NCBI GenBank assembly: GCA_020050835.1
Contig: JAGVKB010000118.1
Span: 22,999 to 86,998, forward strand
Origin: Candidatus Obscuribacterales bacterium
GTDB lineage: Bacteria > Cyanobacteriota > Vampirovibrionia > Obscuribacterales > Obscuribacteraceae
Direction: 5' to 3'
DNA length: 64,000 nucleotides
Made by a program: the position numbers and the translations under genes. Within the stretch, counting starts at the first letter, position 1. Each line of letters starts with the position of its first letter. The notes under the pieces are model-generated. The model saw only the letters and a program-made list of their open reading frames with translations, had not been told where the DNA came from and did no database searches. Of this stretch, positions 7,450 through 16,915 are shown one piece after another.

Positions 7450-9073
7450 CCGATCGCTTTTCCTGAAAGGTCTGGTCGGGCTGACGGCCGGCGCGACGGT
7501 CGGAAAGCTTTGGTACGACTGGATGCAAGCGAAGGCAAGCATACCTTGTAAGATGCTTGGACCGTCTATGTCGATCGGGCACAAGCTTCGTGACGGTGCG
7601 ACACTCGGACGAAAGTCTGAGCAGCCGCCGGAAGAATGCAAAGTAACCATCATCGGCGCCGGCATATCCGGCTTATCGGCAGCTTGGTGGCTCAAGCGAC
7701 AAGGTATGACCGACTTCAGAATTCTTGAACTGGAAAGCCATGTCGGTGGCAATTCCGCCAGCGGTAGCAATCGGGTTAGCGCTTACCCCTGGGGGGCACA
7801 TTATGTGCCATTGGCCAATCAAGAGTCCCAATATGTAAGGATGCTCTTCGAAGAGCTCGGCATTATCGCCGGATATGACAGCACAGAGCGACCGATTTAC
7901 AACGAGTTGTTTCTCTGCCACGAACCGCAGGAGCGCCTGTTTAAAGATGGATCCTTTCAGGAAGGGCTGGTGCCCAAGCGAGGGTTGCAGAAATCGGACA
8001 GTCGACAGATCGCCAAATTTTTTGAAACAGTCAAGCGCTTTCGGGACACAGTGGGCTCAGACGGCAAACCGGCTTTTGCTATTCCGCTCGACTTGAGCTC
8101 GACCGATCAAGCAATTGTTTCGCTCGACAAGCTTTCGATGTCGCAATGGCTGCAAGATAATGGTTTCGACTCAAAGCCGCTTTTGTGGTATGTGAATTAC
8201 TGCTGCCGGGATGATTATGGCTCTGCGCTCGAGCATGTTTCGGCCTGGGCCGGCTTGCATTACTTCGCCGGTAGGCGGGGCAATGCAGCCAATGCCGAAA
8301 ACAACTCAATTGTAACCTGGCCGGAAGGCAATGGTTTTCTGGTCGACAAACTCAAGCAGGGCTTAAAAGATCAGATTATCTCCGGTGCGCCCGTGATTGC
8401 AGTTAGTGATTCAGGCAGTGCTGTTGACACGGTCTTTGTGCGCAGTGAAACAGGAGAGTGTCTGTCCACCAAATCTGAGCGAGTAATCTTTGCGGCACCG
8501 AGGTTTATCTCGAAATTCTTGTTGAAGGGCGATCTTGCTAAATCTCAGGTCGACTTCGAGGCGCTCAGTTATGCACCATGGTTGGTGGCAAACATTACGC
8601 TCCGGACAGTGCCTCGGGCTCGAGGCACTGCGCTAGCCTGGGACAATGTGAGCTATTACAGCCGATCGCTCGGCTACGTTGTTGCTACCCATCAAAACAT
8701 CACGACAAGAGCGGGCGAGACGGTCGTTACCTATTATCTGCCGCTGTCAGGCAGCGATCCCAATGTTGCACGCCATGAGCTTCTGTCCACTTCGAGCGAG
8801 CACTGGTCGAAAGTGATTGTCGCAGACCTGGAGCAGATGCATCCGGAGATCAGCAAAGATATTATCGCCATCGAGCTTTGGCCGTGGGGGCACGGGATGA
8901 TACGCCCTTCGGTCGGATTCATTTGGGGAGATACTCGCCGTAAAATGAAAGAGAGCCAGGGCAAGGTGTTCTTCGCGCATTCCGATATGAGCGGTATCTC
9001 GAACTTCGAAGAAGCGCAATATCATGGGATTAAGGCTGCTCAAGGCGTGCTCGACCAGTTGAGGCGCTCATGA
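7433..9073 (+). CDS. FAD-dependent amine-oxidase-like oxidoreductase
   Basis: 546 residues. The N-terminus (SRSLFLKGLVGLTAGATVG) looks like a Tat-type signal with the second arginine replaced by serine, so it may be exported by another route, act as a membrane anchor, or have lost Tat dependence. A flavin-binding Rossmann motif follows near residues 68-95 (VTIIGAGISGLSAAWWL ... ILELESHVGGNS), typical of NAD(P)-binding/monoamine-oxidase-like flavoproteins. The 512-residue protein at 43183-44721 is a paralogue sharing the GHKLR linker and the GG-GLSAA core, and has an intact SRRDFLK Tat motif. Sitting straight after an aminopropyltransferase-like gene, a polyamine-type amine substrate is a reasonable inference, not shown. 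Confidence 0.87.
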   Translation: MPRPISRSLFLKGLVGLTAGATVGKLWYDWMQAKASIPCKMLGPSMSIGHKLRDGATLGRKSEQPPEECKVTIIGAGISGLSAAWWLKRQGMTDFRILELESHVGGNSASGSNRVSAYPWGAHYVPLANQESQYVRMLFEELGIIAGYDSTERPIYNELFLCHEPQERLFKDGSFQEGLVPKRGLQKSDSRQIAKFFETVKRFRDTVGSDGKPAFAIPLDLSSTDQAIVSLDKLSMSQWLQDNGFDSKPLLWYVNYCCRDDYGSALEHVSAWAGLHYFAGRRGNAANAENNSIVTWPEGNGFLVDKLKQGLKDQIISGAPVIAVSDSGSAVDTVFVRSETGECLSTKSERVIFAAPRFISKFLLKGDLAKSQVDFEALSYAPWLVANITLRTVPRARGTALAWDNVSYYSRSLGYVVATHQNITTRAGETVVTYYLPLSGSDPNVARHELLSTSSEHWSKVIVADLEQMHPEISKDIIAIELWPWGHGMIRPSVGFIWGDTRRKMKESQGKVFFAHSDMSGISNFEEAQYHGIKAAQGVLDQLRRS

Positions 9074-10200
9074 CAAATTCCCTGATCGAGCCTCAAGCAA
9101 CCAGAGCCTGGTCTCAACCGTGGTTGTCTTCGGCACGCTTCGATTGTTCTCTGATTCTGGCGCCGGCGTTTATAACAGCGTTGATAGCACTGGCTTTCAA
9201 GGGACACCTGGAAAATAGCGACAATCTGCCGCTCTGGGCCTGGGTCGGTCTTGTGCTTCTGATTGACGTCGCTCATGTCTATGCCACTTTGTTCCGAACT
9301 TATTTAGACAAGAATGCCTTTGCGAAGAACAAGACGTTATTGCTGGTGGTGCCGGCCGCTTGCTGGATTGCAGGCAGCCTCTTGTATGCAATTGACGGAC
9401 TGCTGTTCTGGCAGTGTCTTGCTTATCTGGCGGTCTTTCACTTTATCCGCCAGCAGTTTGGTTTTGTCGTGCTCTACTCGAAAGGCGATCCGCCGGAGCT
9501 GCGCAAGTTTAAGTGGCTGGACAGTCTTTGTGTATATGCGGCTACCGTCTATCCTCTCCTTTACTGGCACGCGCATCTGCCTCGCAACTTCAACTGGTTC
9601 GTCAGCGGAGACTTCGTCGAGTGTGTGCCCGCTTTTATGGTGGAGATTGGTCTGGCGGTCTATCTGGCCGTGCTGGTCCTCTATCTGGCAAAGGAGTCGG
9701 TGGTTTTTGCCCGCTGTGGATTTCTCAACCTGCCTAGAAATCTTCTGATTGCCGGTACCGCCTTGAGCTGGTGGGTTGGCATAGTAGCTCTGAATTCGGA
9801 TTTAGCATTTACCATGACTAATGTCGTCAGTCACGGCATTCCTTACATGGCTTTGATCTGGCTTTATCATCACAGAAGTGCCGCTTTGCCGGAAAATGAA
9901 GTCAGCGGTGGTGTATTTAAGCGGAAGCTGAGTCTGCTCAAGGATTTCGCCATTGCCTATGTCCCGGCCTTTCTATTGTTTTTGGCAGCTCTGGCGTATT
10001 TAGAGGAAGGACTGTGGGACGGTTTGATCTGGCGCGAGCACTTAAGTTTCTTTCCGCTGTTCACTCATCTGCCTAGTATCTCGGATCCGGCTCTCCTGGC
10101 TATCTTGATCCCGCTGTTGTCGCTTCCTCAATCCACTCATTATGTTCTGGACGGATTTATCTGGCGAGTCAAGGACCGGACGAGCAGCTGGTCCGCTTGA
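9070..10200 (+). CDS. Polytopic membrane protein of unknown function
   Basis: 376 residues, ATGA overlap with the FAD oxidoreductase, last gene of the operon. About eight to nine hydrophobic helices. Histidines and charged residues recur at helix ends (LIDVAHVYATLFRTYLD, VFHFIRQQFGFVVLY, NVVSHGIPYMALIWLYHH, SLPQSTHYVLDGFIWR), a pattern seen in membrane metal or heme enzymes and in transporters, but I do not recognise the family. The strict coupling to the flavoprotein suggests they work together, for example as a membrane electron or substrate partner; that is inference only. Confidence 0.8.
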   Translation: MTNSLIEPQATRAWSQPWLSSARFDCSLILAPAFITALIALAFKGHLENSDNLPLWAWVGLVLLIDVAHVYATLFRTYLDKNAFAKNKTLLLVVPAACWIAGSLLYAIDGLLFWQCLAYLAVFHFIRQQFGFVVLYSKGDPPELRKFKWLDSLCVYAATVYPLLYWHAHLPRNFNWFVSGDFVECVPAFMVEIGLAVYLAVLVLYLAKESVVFARCGFLNLPRNLLIAGTALSWWVGIVALNSDLAFTMTNVVSHGIPYMALIWLYHHRSAALPENEVSGGVFKRKLSLLKDFAIAYVPAFLLFLAALAYLEEGLWDGLIWREHLSFFPLFTHLPSISDPALLAILIPLLSLPQSTHYVLDGFIWRVKDRTSSWSA

Positions 10201-10280
10201 GCCGTAAGAGTGACGCATGAAGCCGGGCGATTCAGGCGAATGACACAGGTTAGGGCGCTGCTGACTCTTGCCGGGGCAGC

Positions 10281-12206
10281 TTAGCCGACGATTATCTTTG
10301 GACGTTGAATCGGATTTGGTTCGACTTCGCGCAATATCTCGCGGGTAACCGGTGCTGTTTCGCCTTCGCCCAGGAAAATGTATTTCACGACATAGCTCAA
10401 CGGGTGGCCTTCGGTCCAACCGAAGTAGGCGTGTGGAATGGTTCCGGTGCGATTTCGCAGGTGCAGCAAAATGGCTGCGATCGCATTAGGGATCGCTGGG
10501 CTCGCACAGCGCAATACAGCAAAACCGTCTATGGAATGACCGCGCACGTGTAAGCAATCTCCGCTGAACTCGGAGGGATCTGTCAAGCTGACTTCCAGGA
10601 AGACGAAGGAAGCTTCCTCCTTCGTCAATTTGTGAATCGCTCGTGTTTCCGACTCCTTATTTGAATAGTCAGCGCCGTCAGGGCGATGAGCCAAGAGGCA
10701 GATCTGTCCGGATTCCTTGAGCATCAAGTCGATTAAGTGATTTGCCTCGGCATCCAATTCAACCGATTGGATGCGCAGCTCGAGCGAGCGCATCGCTCTT
10801 GAGAACAGCGATGTCACCAGAATGGTCGCAATGAAAAATGAAGCGATCTGCAGACCTTCCGGTCGCTCGATCATGTTGGCGATCGATGTGTAGACGAAAA
10901 CCAAGAGAATGGTCGAGAAAGCCAATCGGTTTAGTATGCCTCGCTTCCAGGTGGAGAGAAACACGGCGAATGCAGCTGATGTAAACAGCACCAGCACGCC
11001 GGTAGCGTACGCGCCGGCCTGGGCGTCGACGTCAGCCCGGAAGATGATGGTGACTGCAAAGGTGATTAACGTAAAGAAAAGGACGAGCGGACGCTGTGCG
11101 CGAGCCCAATTGGGAGCCATGCCGTAGCGAGGAAGATATTTGGGTACGAGGTTGAGCAATCCGGCGATCGCCGAAGCGCCTGCAAACCATAAGATCAAGA
11201 TAGTGCTGGCATCGTAGACTGTTCCCCACCCTTCGCCCATGTACAGGTGCGCCAGGTAGGCGAGCGCTCGTCCGTTGGCAGCTCCGCCATCGGCAAACAG
11301 CGGCGCTGGAATGAGCAGAGTCGTCAGGACACCGCCGAACAGGAGAAATACCGCCATAATGAGCGCAGCTGTCAGCAGAAGCTTTCTGGCATTTTTAATC
11401 CGCCCTTCCGGATGGTCGATCGTGTCGGTGGGATCGCCTTTTACCAGCGGCATGACGGCCACGCCAGTTTCGAAGCCCGACATGCCCAGTGCCAGCTTTG
11501 GAAATAGTATGAGCGACAGCCCAATCATCTCTGGGATGGAGTGATACTGCTTGAATAGATTATTCTGCCAGTCAACTAACAGCTCGGGGTGTGCAACCAC
11601 CTGCATGGTTGCTACTGCAATGACCACCAGGTTGCTGACCAGATAGAAAAGCACAATGCCCAGCGAAAACCCGATCGCCTCCCGGAAACCTTTGATGAAC
11701 ACGGCGCCTAGGAGGGCGAGCATAAACAAAGTAGTGGCAATCCGGTTGCTCATCCAGGCAGGGCAGAGCGGATTCTCGACAATGTGAGCGGTGGCGTCAG
11801 CTGCCGAAAGGGTGATTGTTATTACGAAGCCGGTCGCAGCAAATCCAAGCAAAATCAATACGAGCGTTTTACCTCGCCAGCCTGGCACGAGGTGTTCCAG
11901 CATTGAGATACTGCCTTGTCCGTGCGGGCTTTCGCGAGCCACTTTGAAGTAAAGCGGCACCAATCCAAACAAGGTCATGAGGACTACAATCGACGTCGCA
12001 ATCGGAGAAAGCAGACCAGCTGCCAGGAAGGCGATACCGGGCTGATATCCCATCGTTGAGAAATAATCGACGCCGGTTAGGCACATCACTTTCCACCAGG
12101 CATCCTGGTGAGTAGGTGCGGCCTTATGATGAAGTCCGATGCCTTCGAAAAACCATCTACGAAATCGGTTGTGTACTGTTTGAGCTCGGCGTTCAGCTAC
12201 CGCCAC
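10281..12206 (-). CDS. APC-superfamily amino-acid permease-like transporter with C-terminal soluble domain
   Basis: 641 residues, GTG start at 12206 with AGGGG upstream. The first ~40 residues are soluble; about twelve transmembrane helices follow up to ~residue 470, beginning [21 protein letters not shown], with the unwound-helix features of the APC fold ([18 protein letters not shown]). The last ~160 residues are soluble and carry a mixed alpha/beta pattern ([31 protein letters not shown]) that could be regulatory. It lies 67 bases after the universal stress protein gene on the same strand, so the two are probably co-transcribed. Substrate not predictable from sequence. Confidence 0.85.
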   Translation of the reverse strand: MAVAERRAQTVHNRFRRWFFEGIGLHHKAAPTHQDAWWKVMCLTGVDYFSTMGYQPGIAFLAAGLLSPIATSIVVLMTLFGLVPLYFKVARESPHGQGSISMLEHLVPGWRGKTLVLILLGFAATGFVITITLSAADATAHIVENPLCPAWMSNRIATTLFMLALLGAVFIKGFREAIGFSLGIVLFYLVSNLVVIAVATMQVVAHPELLVDWQNNLFKQYHSIPEMIGLSLILFPKLALGMSGFETGVAVMPLVKGDPTDTIDHPEGRIKNARKLLLTAALIMAVFLLFGGVLTTLLIPAPLFADGGAANGRALAYLAHLYMGEGWGTVYDASTILILWFAGASAIAGLLNLVPKYLPRYGMAPNWARAQRPLVLFFTLITFAVTIIFRADVDAQAGAYATGVLVLFTSAAFAVFLSTWKRGILNRLAFSTILLVFVYTSIANMIERPEGLQIASFFIATILVTSLFSRAMRSLELRIQSVELDAEANHLIDLMLKESGQICLLAHRPDGADYSNKESETRAIHKLTKEEASFVFLEVSLTDPSEFSGDCLHVRGHSIDGFAVLRCASPAIPNAIAAILLHLRNRTGTIPHAYFGWTEGHPLSYVVKYIFLGEGETAPVTREILREVEPNPIQRPKIIVG

Positions 12207-12273
12207 ACCATGTCCCCTGAGTTCATTCTTGACACTATCTTAGCGCTTCAAAGAGGGAAGCTTACTACATGGG

Positions 12274-12735
12274 TTACCTTGCTTGAGCAAAAGCAAGGTG
12301 ATTCTTCTTCAAAATTACAACTGAGCAGGGGGCCTTATGTGCTACTTCGCCCGAAACGCTTCCCAGTATTAACCTTTTCAGCCCCCGGCGCCCACGGCAT
12401 CCCATGATGATTAACGATGCCGTTTGGCTCTGGGCGAGTCTGACCAGTTCGTCAACAGCACGGCCTTCCAGGATATGCTCAGCAACGCGCGTCTGCGGCG
12501 AGTGTTGCCTGATCGCTTGGGCGAACTCGCCGACCAAGTATGAGGCTGTTTCTCGCGCCTTTTGCAATTCAATATCCCAGTGGGGGTCGCCGCGCCGCGG
12601 CGCGGCCGAAGCTTCTATCACATGGGCCACGTGGAATTCGGTGCTGAGCTTCCAGTCGTGCCTGACGATGAAATCCTGCAGGCTGGTTCCTGTGAATTGA
12701 TCGTGTAGGGCGACTATAACTCTTTCCTTGTCCAC
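12274..12735 (-). CDS. Universal stress protein (UspA family)
   Basis: 153 residues, one Usp domain. Begins RVIVALHDQF (beta-1), contains the ATP-binding signature near residues 113-130 (GCRGRRGLKRLILGSVS, matching G-2x-G-9x-G-S), and ends with the beta-5 strand APCSVVILKK. Members bind ATP and accumulate under stress or starvation. It heads a probable two-gene unit with the permease downstream. A 9-bp inverted repeat overlaps its last codons and stop. A promoter-like element lies upstream at 12789-12817. Confidence 0.9.
   Translation of the reverse strand: MDKERVIVALHDQFTGTSLQDFIVRHDWKLSTEFHVAHVIEASAAPRRGDPHWDIELQKARETASYLVGEFAQAIRQHSPQTRVAEHILEGRAVDELVRLAQSQTASLIIMGCRGRRGLKRLILGSVSGEVAHKAPCSVVILKKNHLAFAQAR
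12276..12299 (-). other. Hairpin overlapping the end of the universal stress gene
   Basis: Perfect 9-bp inverted repeat ACCTTGCTT / AAGCAAGGT with a six-base loop, covering the last codons of the universal stress protein gene next to its TAA. No T-tract follows on the minus strand, so it is a weak candidate for intrinsic termination and more likely an RNA processing or stability element between the stress gene and the permease. Confidence 0.5.
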
Positions 12736-12788
12736 TTTTCGTCGTTTCCTTCATTGTCAGAACGCTAGATTGTCAATTAATTGTAAAG

Positions 12789-12817
12789 ATTATATCAAGA
12801 AACTATCAAGGTGAAAA
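12789..12817 (-). promoter_or_regulatory. Candidate sigma-70 promoter of the universal stress gene
   Basis: On the minus strand a perfect TATAAT (12794-12789) is preceded after 17 bases by TTTTCA (12817-12812), four of six matches to the -35 consensus. It would start transcription near 12782, about 45 bases before the ATG at 12735. Called from sequence alone. Confidence 0.45.
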
Positions 12818-13335
12818 GATTGACAGGGTTTTCGTGTCCGTTGAACTGGCCGCTCTTCGAGATGGCAGCAATTTTTTCTGGAATGCTCTTGGAGGCAAAG
12901 GTTTGCCGACTGATTGAGACCGGAGGGGAGCTGTTGCCCGGGCTGATACTGAATATGGTGTCATATCGCTCAAATAATTCAGCGGACTATCGAGTGGGTA
13001 CGGGCCATATATTCGATCGCCAGCGAAAGTGGAAAGGCGAATCGCTCAACCGTCCGGATTCGAGCGCTTGCAATCGCTAAGAGTCGAAGCGGGACAATGG
13101 TTGAGCTTGCAATCCAGATTCGATTGATTCTGGATTAATCGAGTTTTACCAGCTGCTTTGTATCGTCATCTCGGTTGGCTTTGCAAGCTATAAAGTGGGT
13201 TGGACGCAGTGTTTGCTTCGTTGTTACGACCGTTAAGCCTTTGGGATTAAACCGGATGAATGAGCAAAAAGTTGGTTGGATCGGCGTAAAATGCAGGACA
13301 GTATTAGGTGCGTTCCGTCAGAGATTTGTCAAGTG
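12818..13335. other. Intergenic region before pckG
   Basis: About 520 bases between the universal stress gene and PEP carboxykinase. I see no credible gene: the one frame present (12811-13080) has no ribosome-binding site and no recognisable protein. The region contains two mutually exclusive hairpins at 13111-13147 and a TATAAA at 13189-13194 without a good -35 element. Confidence 0.5.
13111..13147 (+). promoter_or_regulatory. Two mutually exclusive hairpins in the pckG leader region
   Basis: Hairpin A pairs AATCCAGA (13111-13118) with TCTGGATT (13129-13136), a perfect 8-bp stem. Hairpin B pairs 13118-13128 with 13134-13144 (core TCGATT/AATCGA, 11 pairs with two G-T) and runs into TTTT (13144-13147). 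The two share bases and cannot coexist, the layout of an attenuator, though stem B is AT-rich and the T-tract short. It lies about 190 bases before the pckG start. Confidence 0.35.
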
Positions 13336-15174
13336 ATGAAAACTATGAGTTCCAGCCTTGTTATTGATGCAGAGTCGAGTTATCCGGTAGCGAATCGAAA
13401 ACTTAAAGAGTGGGTCAACGAGCTAAAGGCTCTTTGTCAACCCGATAAAGTTTACTGGTGCGACGGTTCGCAGGAAGAGTTCGAGCGGCTCTGCGGCGAA
13501 ATGGTCAGCGCCGGTACGCTCATCAAGCTCAATTCCGAAAAGCGCCCCAACAGTTTTCTGGCTCGTTCGGACATCTCAGACGTAGCCAGAGTTGAAGACC
13601 GGACTTTCATCTGTTCCAGAAACGAAGAGGATGCTGGTCCGAACAATAACTGGATGAGCCCGACCGAGGCCAAACAAACTCTGACGGGGCTGTTTAGCGG
13701 CTGCATGCGCGGGCGCACTATGTATGTAATCCCATTCAGCATGGGTCCTCTGGGATCGAAGATTTCTCACATCGGGGTCGAAGTTAGCGATTCGCCTTAT
13801 GTTGCAGCGAGCATGAAAATTATGACTCGCATGGGCAAAGCGGTTGTAGAGAGCCTGGGAGCGGACGGCGATTTCGTGCCTTGCCTGCACTCGGTCGGCA
13901 GCCCGTTGGCTCCTGGCGCGACAGATGTTTCGTGGCCGTGCAACCGGGACCACAAATATATTTGCCACTTCCCTGAAACTCGAGAGATCTGGTCGTTCGG
14001 CTCCGGATACGGCGGCAACGCTCTTTTGGGCAAGAAGTGTTTTGCCCTTCGCATCGCCTCCAACATGGCTCGCGAAGAAGGCTGGCTGGCAGAGCATATG
14101 CTCATCCTCGGGATAGAATCACCTGAGGGCGACAAGAAGTACATTGCTGCCGCATTCCCCAGTGCCTGCGGCAAGACCAATCTGGCAATGCTGGTTCCGC
14201 CGGCTGCCTTGAAGGGCTGGAAAGTCACCACTATTGGTGACGATATCGCTTGGATTAAGCCCGGCGCCGATGGACGACTTTACGCAATTAATCCGGAAGC
14301 TGGTTATTTCGGAGTGGCTCCTGGAACGTCAGATAAGACGAATCCGAACGCGATGGCAACCATGCGCGAGAATTGCATATTCACCAATGTGGCGCTCACC
14401 CCCGATGGTGATGTTTGGTGGGAGGGGGCTACCGACAGCCAGCCAGCGCAGCTGACCGACTGGCAGGGGAACTCCTGGACGCCAGGCTGTGGCAGACCCG
14501 CAGCCCATCCGAATGCCCGCTTTACTGTCCCGGCTAACCAGTGCCCTTCGCTCGATCCGCAATGGGACGATCCGAAAGGAGTGCCGATCAGCGCGTTTGT
14601 TTTCGGTGGCCGTCGAGCAACAACTATTCCGTTAGTCACCGAAGCATTTAACTGGAACAACGGAGTTTATATGGCAGCCACCATGGGCTCTGAAACTACT
14701 GCTGCTGCTGCCGGCAAGGTCGGTGAAGTACGTCGTGATCCGATGGCTATGCTGCCTTTCTGCGGATACCATATGGGCGATTACTTCGATCACTGGCTGC
14801 AAATGGGCAGAGCGGTGAGCTCGCCACCGCACATATTCTGCGTCAACTGGTTCCGTCTCGACGAAAAAGGCAAATTCCTTTGGCCCGGTTTCGGCGAAAA
14901 CATGCGCATCTTGCAATGGATGTTCAAACGAGTTGCTGGTGAATCAGGTGCCCAGCAGACCGAGCTTGGATGGATTCCGCGTTATGCGGATATCGACTGG
15001 TCCGGATTGGATTCGGTGACGAGAGAACAGTTCGAAGCGCTGATGAAGGTGGATTCCCAACAATGGCAAGCCGAGCTCGAATTGCAGAGCGAGCTTTTCG
15101 AAAAACTCAAAGACAGGTTACCGAAAGAATTGGTGTTCATGAAGGAACTGCTCCAACTTGGCCTCAATCGATAA
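13336..15174 (+). CDS. pckG: Phosphoenolpyruvate carboxykinase (GTP)
   Basis: Cytosolic enzyme converting oxaloacetate and GTP to PEP, CO2 and GDP, the entry step of gluconeogenesis. About 612 residues from the ATG at 13336, matching the ~600-residue GTP-dependent family. Landmarks: [15 protein letters not shown] near the N-terminus, the substrate loop [15 protein letters not shown], the kinase-1a P-loop with reactive cysteine [13 protein letters not shown], the metal-binding TIGDDIAWI, and the guanine-site region [17 protein letters not shown]. The frame is open 20 codons further up to a TTG at 13276, but that start has no ribosome-binding support; ATG 13345 is another option. PPDK and its regulator at 30409-34085 act on the same PEP pool. 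Confidence 0.97.
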   Translation: MKTMSSSLVIDAESSYPVANRKLKEWVNELKALCQPDKVYWCDGSQEEFERLCGEMVSAGTLIKLNSEKRPNSFLARSDISDVARVEDRTFICSRNEEDAGPNNNWMSPTEAKQTLTGLFSGCMRGRTMYVIPFSMGPLGSKISHIGVEVSDSPYVAASMKIMTRMGKAVVESLGADGDFVPCLHSVGSPLAPGATDVSWPCNRDHKYICHFPETREIWSFGSGYGGNALLGKKCFALRIASNMAREEGWLAEHMLILGIESPEGDKKYIAAAFPSACGKTNLAMLVPPAALKGWKVTTIGDDIAWIKPGADGRLYAINPEAGYFGVAPGTSDKTNPNAMATMRENCIFTNVALTPDGDVWWEGATDSQPAQLTDWQGNSWTPGCGRPAAHPNARFTVPANQCPSLDPQWDDPKGVPISAFVFGGRRATTIPLVTEAFNWNNGVYMAATMGSETTAAAAGKVGEVRRDPMAMLPFCGYHMGDYFDHWLQMGRAVSSPPHIFCVNWFRLDEKGKFLWPGFGENMRILQWMFKRVAGESGAQQTELGWIPRYADIDWSGLDSVTREQFEALMKVDSQQWQAELELQSELFEKLKDRLPKELVFMKELLQLGLNR

Positions 15175-15187
15175 GACCGAATCAAGC

Positions 15188-15934
15188 ATGATTCGTCGGC
15201 AAAAGTCTGTAGCAATTGCTGGGGTTGCGGTTTCGATCTTGGCAGCCCTTGCGACTGGCTGCGTCTATAGCAGCTTGGCTGCTCCGCTAGTCTCGACTGC
15301 TCTGGTTGCCATGGTGGAGCCTGAAAAGATGGGTGATGGCGCCGAATTCCTGTCCGCAATGGATAGAGCCGCCGGTCAGTGGAACAGTTACACTTGCGAA
15401 TCGCATCTGGAGATTTTCAAGACTGATAAGACTTCCAAGTCCGGTTGCAAGGTCTTTTATAAAGACAAACAGATGCGAATAGAAGTGGTCGGTGGCGGAT
15501 ACCGGGATGGCTCGGTAGTGGTCCGCCGCCGAGACGGCACCATCCGCGCCAAGGGCGGCTGGATGCTGGGCGGTATTGAAATGAACCTCGATCCTGATTC
15601 GCGCATGCTCGTTTTGCAGAATGGCACCAATGTAATGAGGACAAACCTGCCGGATCTCGTCACTGAATTTAAGGAGATGCTGCGACGGGGATGCACCAGC
15701 CGTGTAAGCGCTCTTCCTGTGCAAGACCAGTCGGGTGAGACCAAAGTTTACGTCCTGGAAATTTATGAGCCAGCTCATTCTCCAGCCAACCTTACTCGCC
15801 GTGTTTTTGTCGACTCGAATCTCAAGATTCCCCTTCGAATCGATGCCTATGTTAATGGCAAGCTTGCCAGTTCTGCCAGTTTCAAGAATATGAATCGAAA
15901 CGCCGGACTGTCCGACGATCTTTTCCAGCTCTAA
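15188..15934 (+). CDS. LolA-like/DUF1571-like exported lipoprotein
   Basis: About 248 residues from the ATG at 15188, 13 bases after pckG; the frame is open a further 10 codons, overlapping pckG. The N-terminus (MIRRQKSVAIAGVAVSILAA) followed by LATGC looks like a lipoprotein signal with the cysteine near residue 25, so attachment to a membrane facing the periplasm is likely. The mature part has alternating strands (YTCESHLEIFK, KVFYKDKQMRIEVVGG, LTRRVFVDSNLKIPLRIDAY) of the LolA/LppX/RseB half-barrel type that binds lipids. The exact family is uncertain. The next gene, also exported, follows after 12 bases. Confidence 0.65.
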   Translation: MIRRQKSVAIAGVAVSILAALATGCVYSSLAAPLVSTALVAMVEPEKMGDGAEFLSAMDRAAGQWNSYTCESHLEIFKTDKTSKSGCKVFYKDKQMRIEVVGGGYRDGSVVVRRRDGTIRAKGGWMLGGIEMNLDPDSRMLVLQNGTNVMRTNLPDLVTEFKEMLRRGCTSRVSALPVQDQSGETKVYVLEIYEPAHSPANLTRRVFVDSNLKIPLRIDAYVNGKLASSASFKNMNRNAGLSDDLFQL

Positions 15935-15946
15935 CGAGGAGAGAAA

Positions 15947-16666
15947 ATGAAAGTTTACGTCGACACTACTAGGACAGGACCGGCTGCGCACAATTGGAGG
16001 CGCAGTCTAAAGAGCTCAGCGTTTGCGGCGCTGGCTCTCATGGTAATTGCGATGATACCGGCTTTTGCCGAGCCAGAAAAAGCTGACAGCTCGAGCAATG
16101 GTGGCAAGCAGCAGCTCGAGGAGCTGAGTCTAAACGACATTCAAGATGTCGGTATTTTGCTGCGTCATATCAAGCAGCAGTCTATCAACGTATACGAGGA
16201 GGCGGCCCGAAAGCCGGTCAAGCCAGAGGATACTGCCGATGTTCCAGTGATTGCTTCGATTCCGGTTAAGGGTGATGACGTCGACTTCCTGCCTGCTCGC
16301 CGCGAATGGCTGGTCTTTTTTCTCGCCACAATGGAGCCTGTCATTCGAGACCTGACGAAACAGGTCAAAGATTTGCAAGCTGGAGTCAGTCAGATCGTCA
16401 TTCCAGCACCGCTTGAAAAGGAGTTCGATCCGCTCTGGGACAGATGGTCCAAAGATGTACAAGAGATGAACAGCCATCTCGATCAACTGGTGCCGCTTTT
16501 CGATGATGCTCCTCACAACAATCAGGAGATTCAAAAGGTTGCAGTCAAGCTCTTTGACGACACCACCCGCTTGGAAGCGATTCGAAAGTCAGTGTTCAAG
16601 GTGATGCAACAGATTCAGCAGAGCAGTCCCAACTCCAAGATTATGATTTCGCCGGACGCCAAGTAA
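15947..16666 (+). CDS. Exported helical protein of unknown function
   Basis: 239 residues. A basic N-terminus and hydrophobic stretch (SAFAALALMVIAMIPAFA) followed by EPEK suggest a Sec signal cleaved near residue 41. The mature protein is mostly helical with heptad-like segments (LLRHIKQQSINVYEEAARK, REWLVFFLATMEPVIRDLTK, RLEAIRKSVFKVMQQIQQ). No family recognised. GAGGAGAG just upstream is a good ribosome-binding site and the spacing to the LolA-like gene suggests one transcript. Confidence 0.7.
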   Translation: MKVYVDTTRTGPAAHNWRRSLKSSAFAALALMVIAMIPAFAEPEKADSSSNGGKQQLEELSLNDIQDVGILLRHIKQQSINVYEEAARKPVKPEDTADVPVIASIPVKGDDVDFLPARREWLVFFLATMEPVIRDLTKQVKDLQAGVSQIVIPAPLEKEFDPLWDRWSKDVQEMNSHLDQLVPLFDDAPHNNQEIQKVAVKLFDDTTRLEAIRKSVFKVMQQIQQSSPNSKIMISPDAK

Positions 16667-16915
16667 TCAACTTGCCCTGCTCGCATTTTTTCGACTCGAA
16701 GCATTCACTAGTCAATGTTTCGAGCAGCGCAAGCTGTAGAAACCGGTACGTTCAAAATCGGCTCGAATTGCACTTTTGTCATTATGCGACCAAGCCGATG
16801 TTAAGCTGGATCGGCATTGATAGAGACTGTTCGGAACAATCGCTGGATGTGAGCCGTCATCAACTGGGCTGAACCAAGGAGTGTTGGCTGATCAACTCGA
16901 CCAGGAGGACACCCA

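Noticed and set aside
12811..13080. 89-residue frame in the pckG upstream region
   Set aside because: GTG start overlapping the presumed -35 of the stress gene promoter, no ribosome-binding site, no recognisable protein.
16672..16872. 66-residue frame
   Set aside because: No start signal and a composition like non-coding sequence; it lies in the short gap before the gene at 16916.
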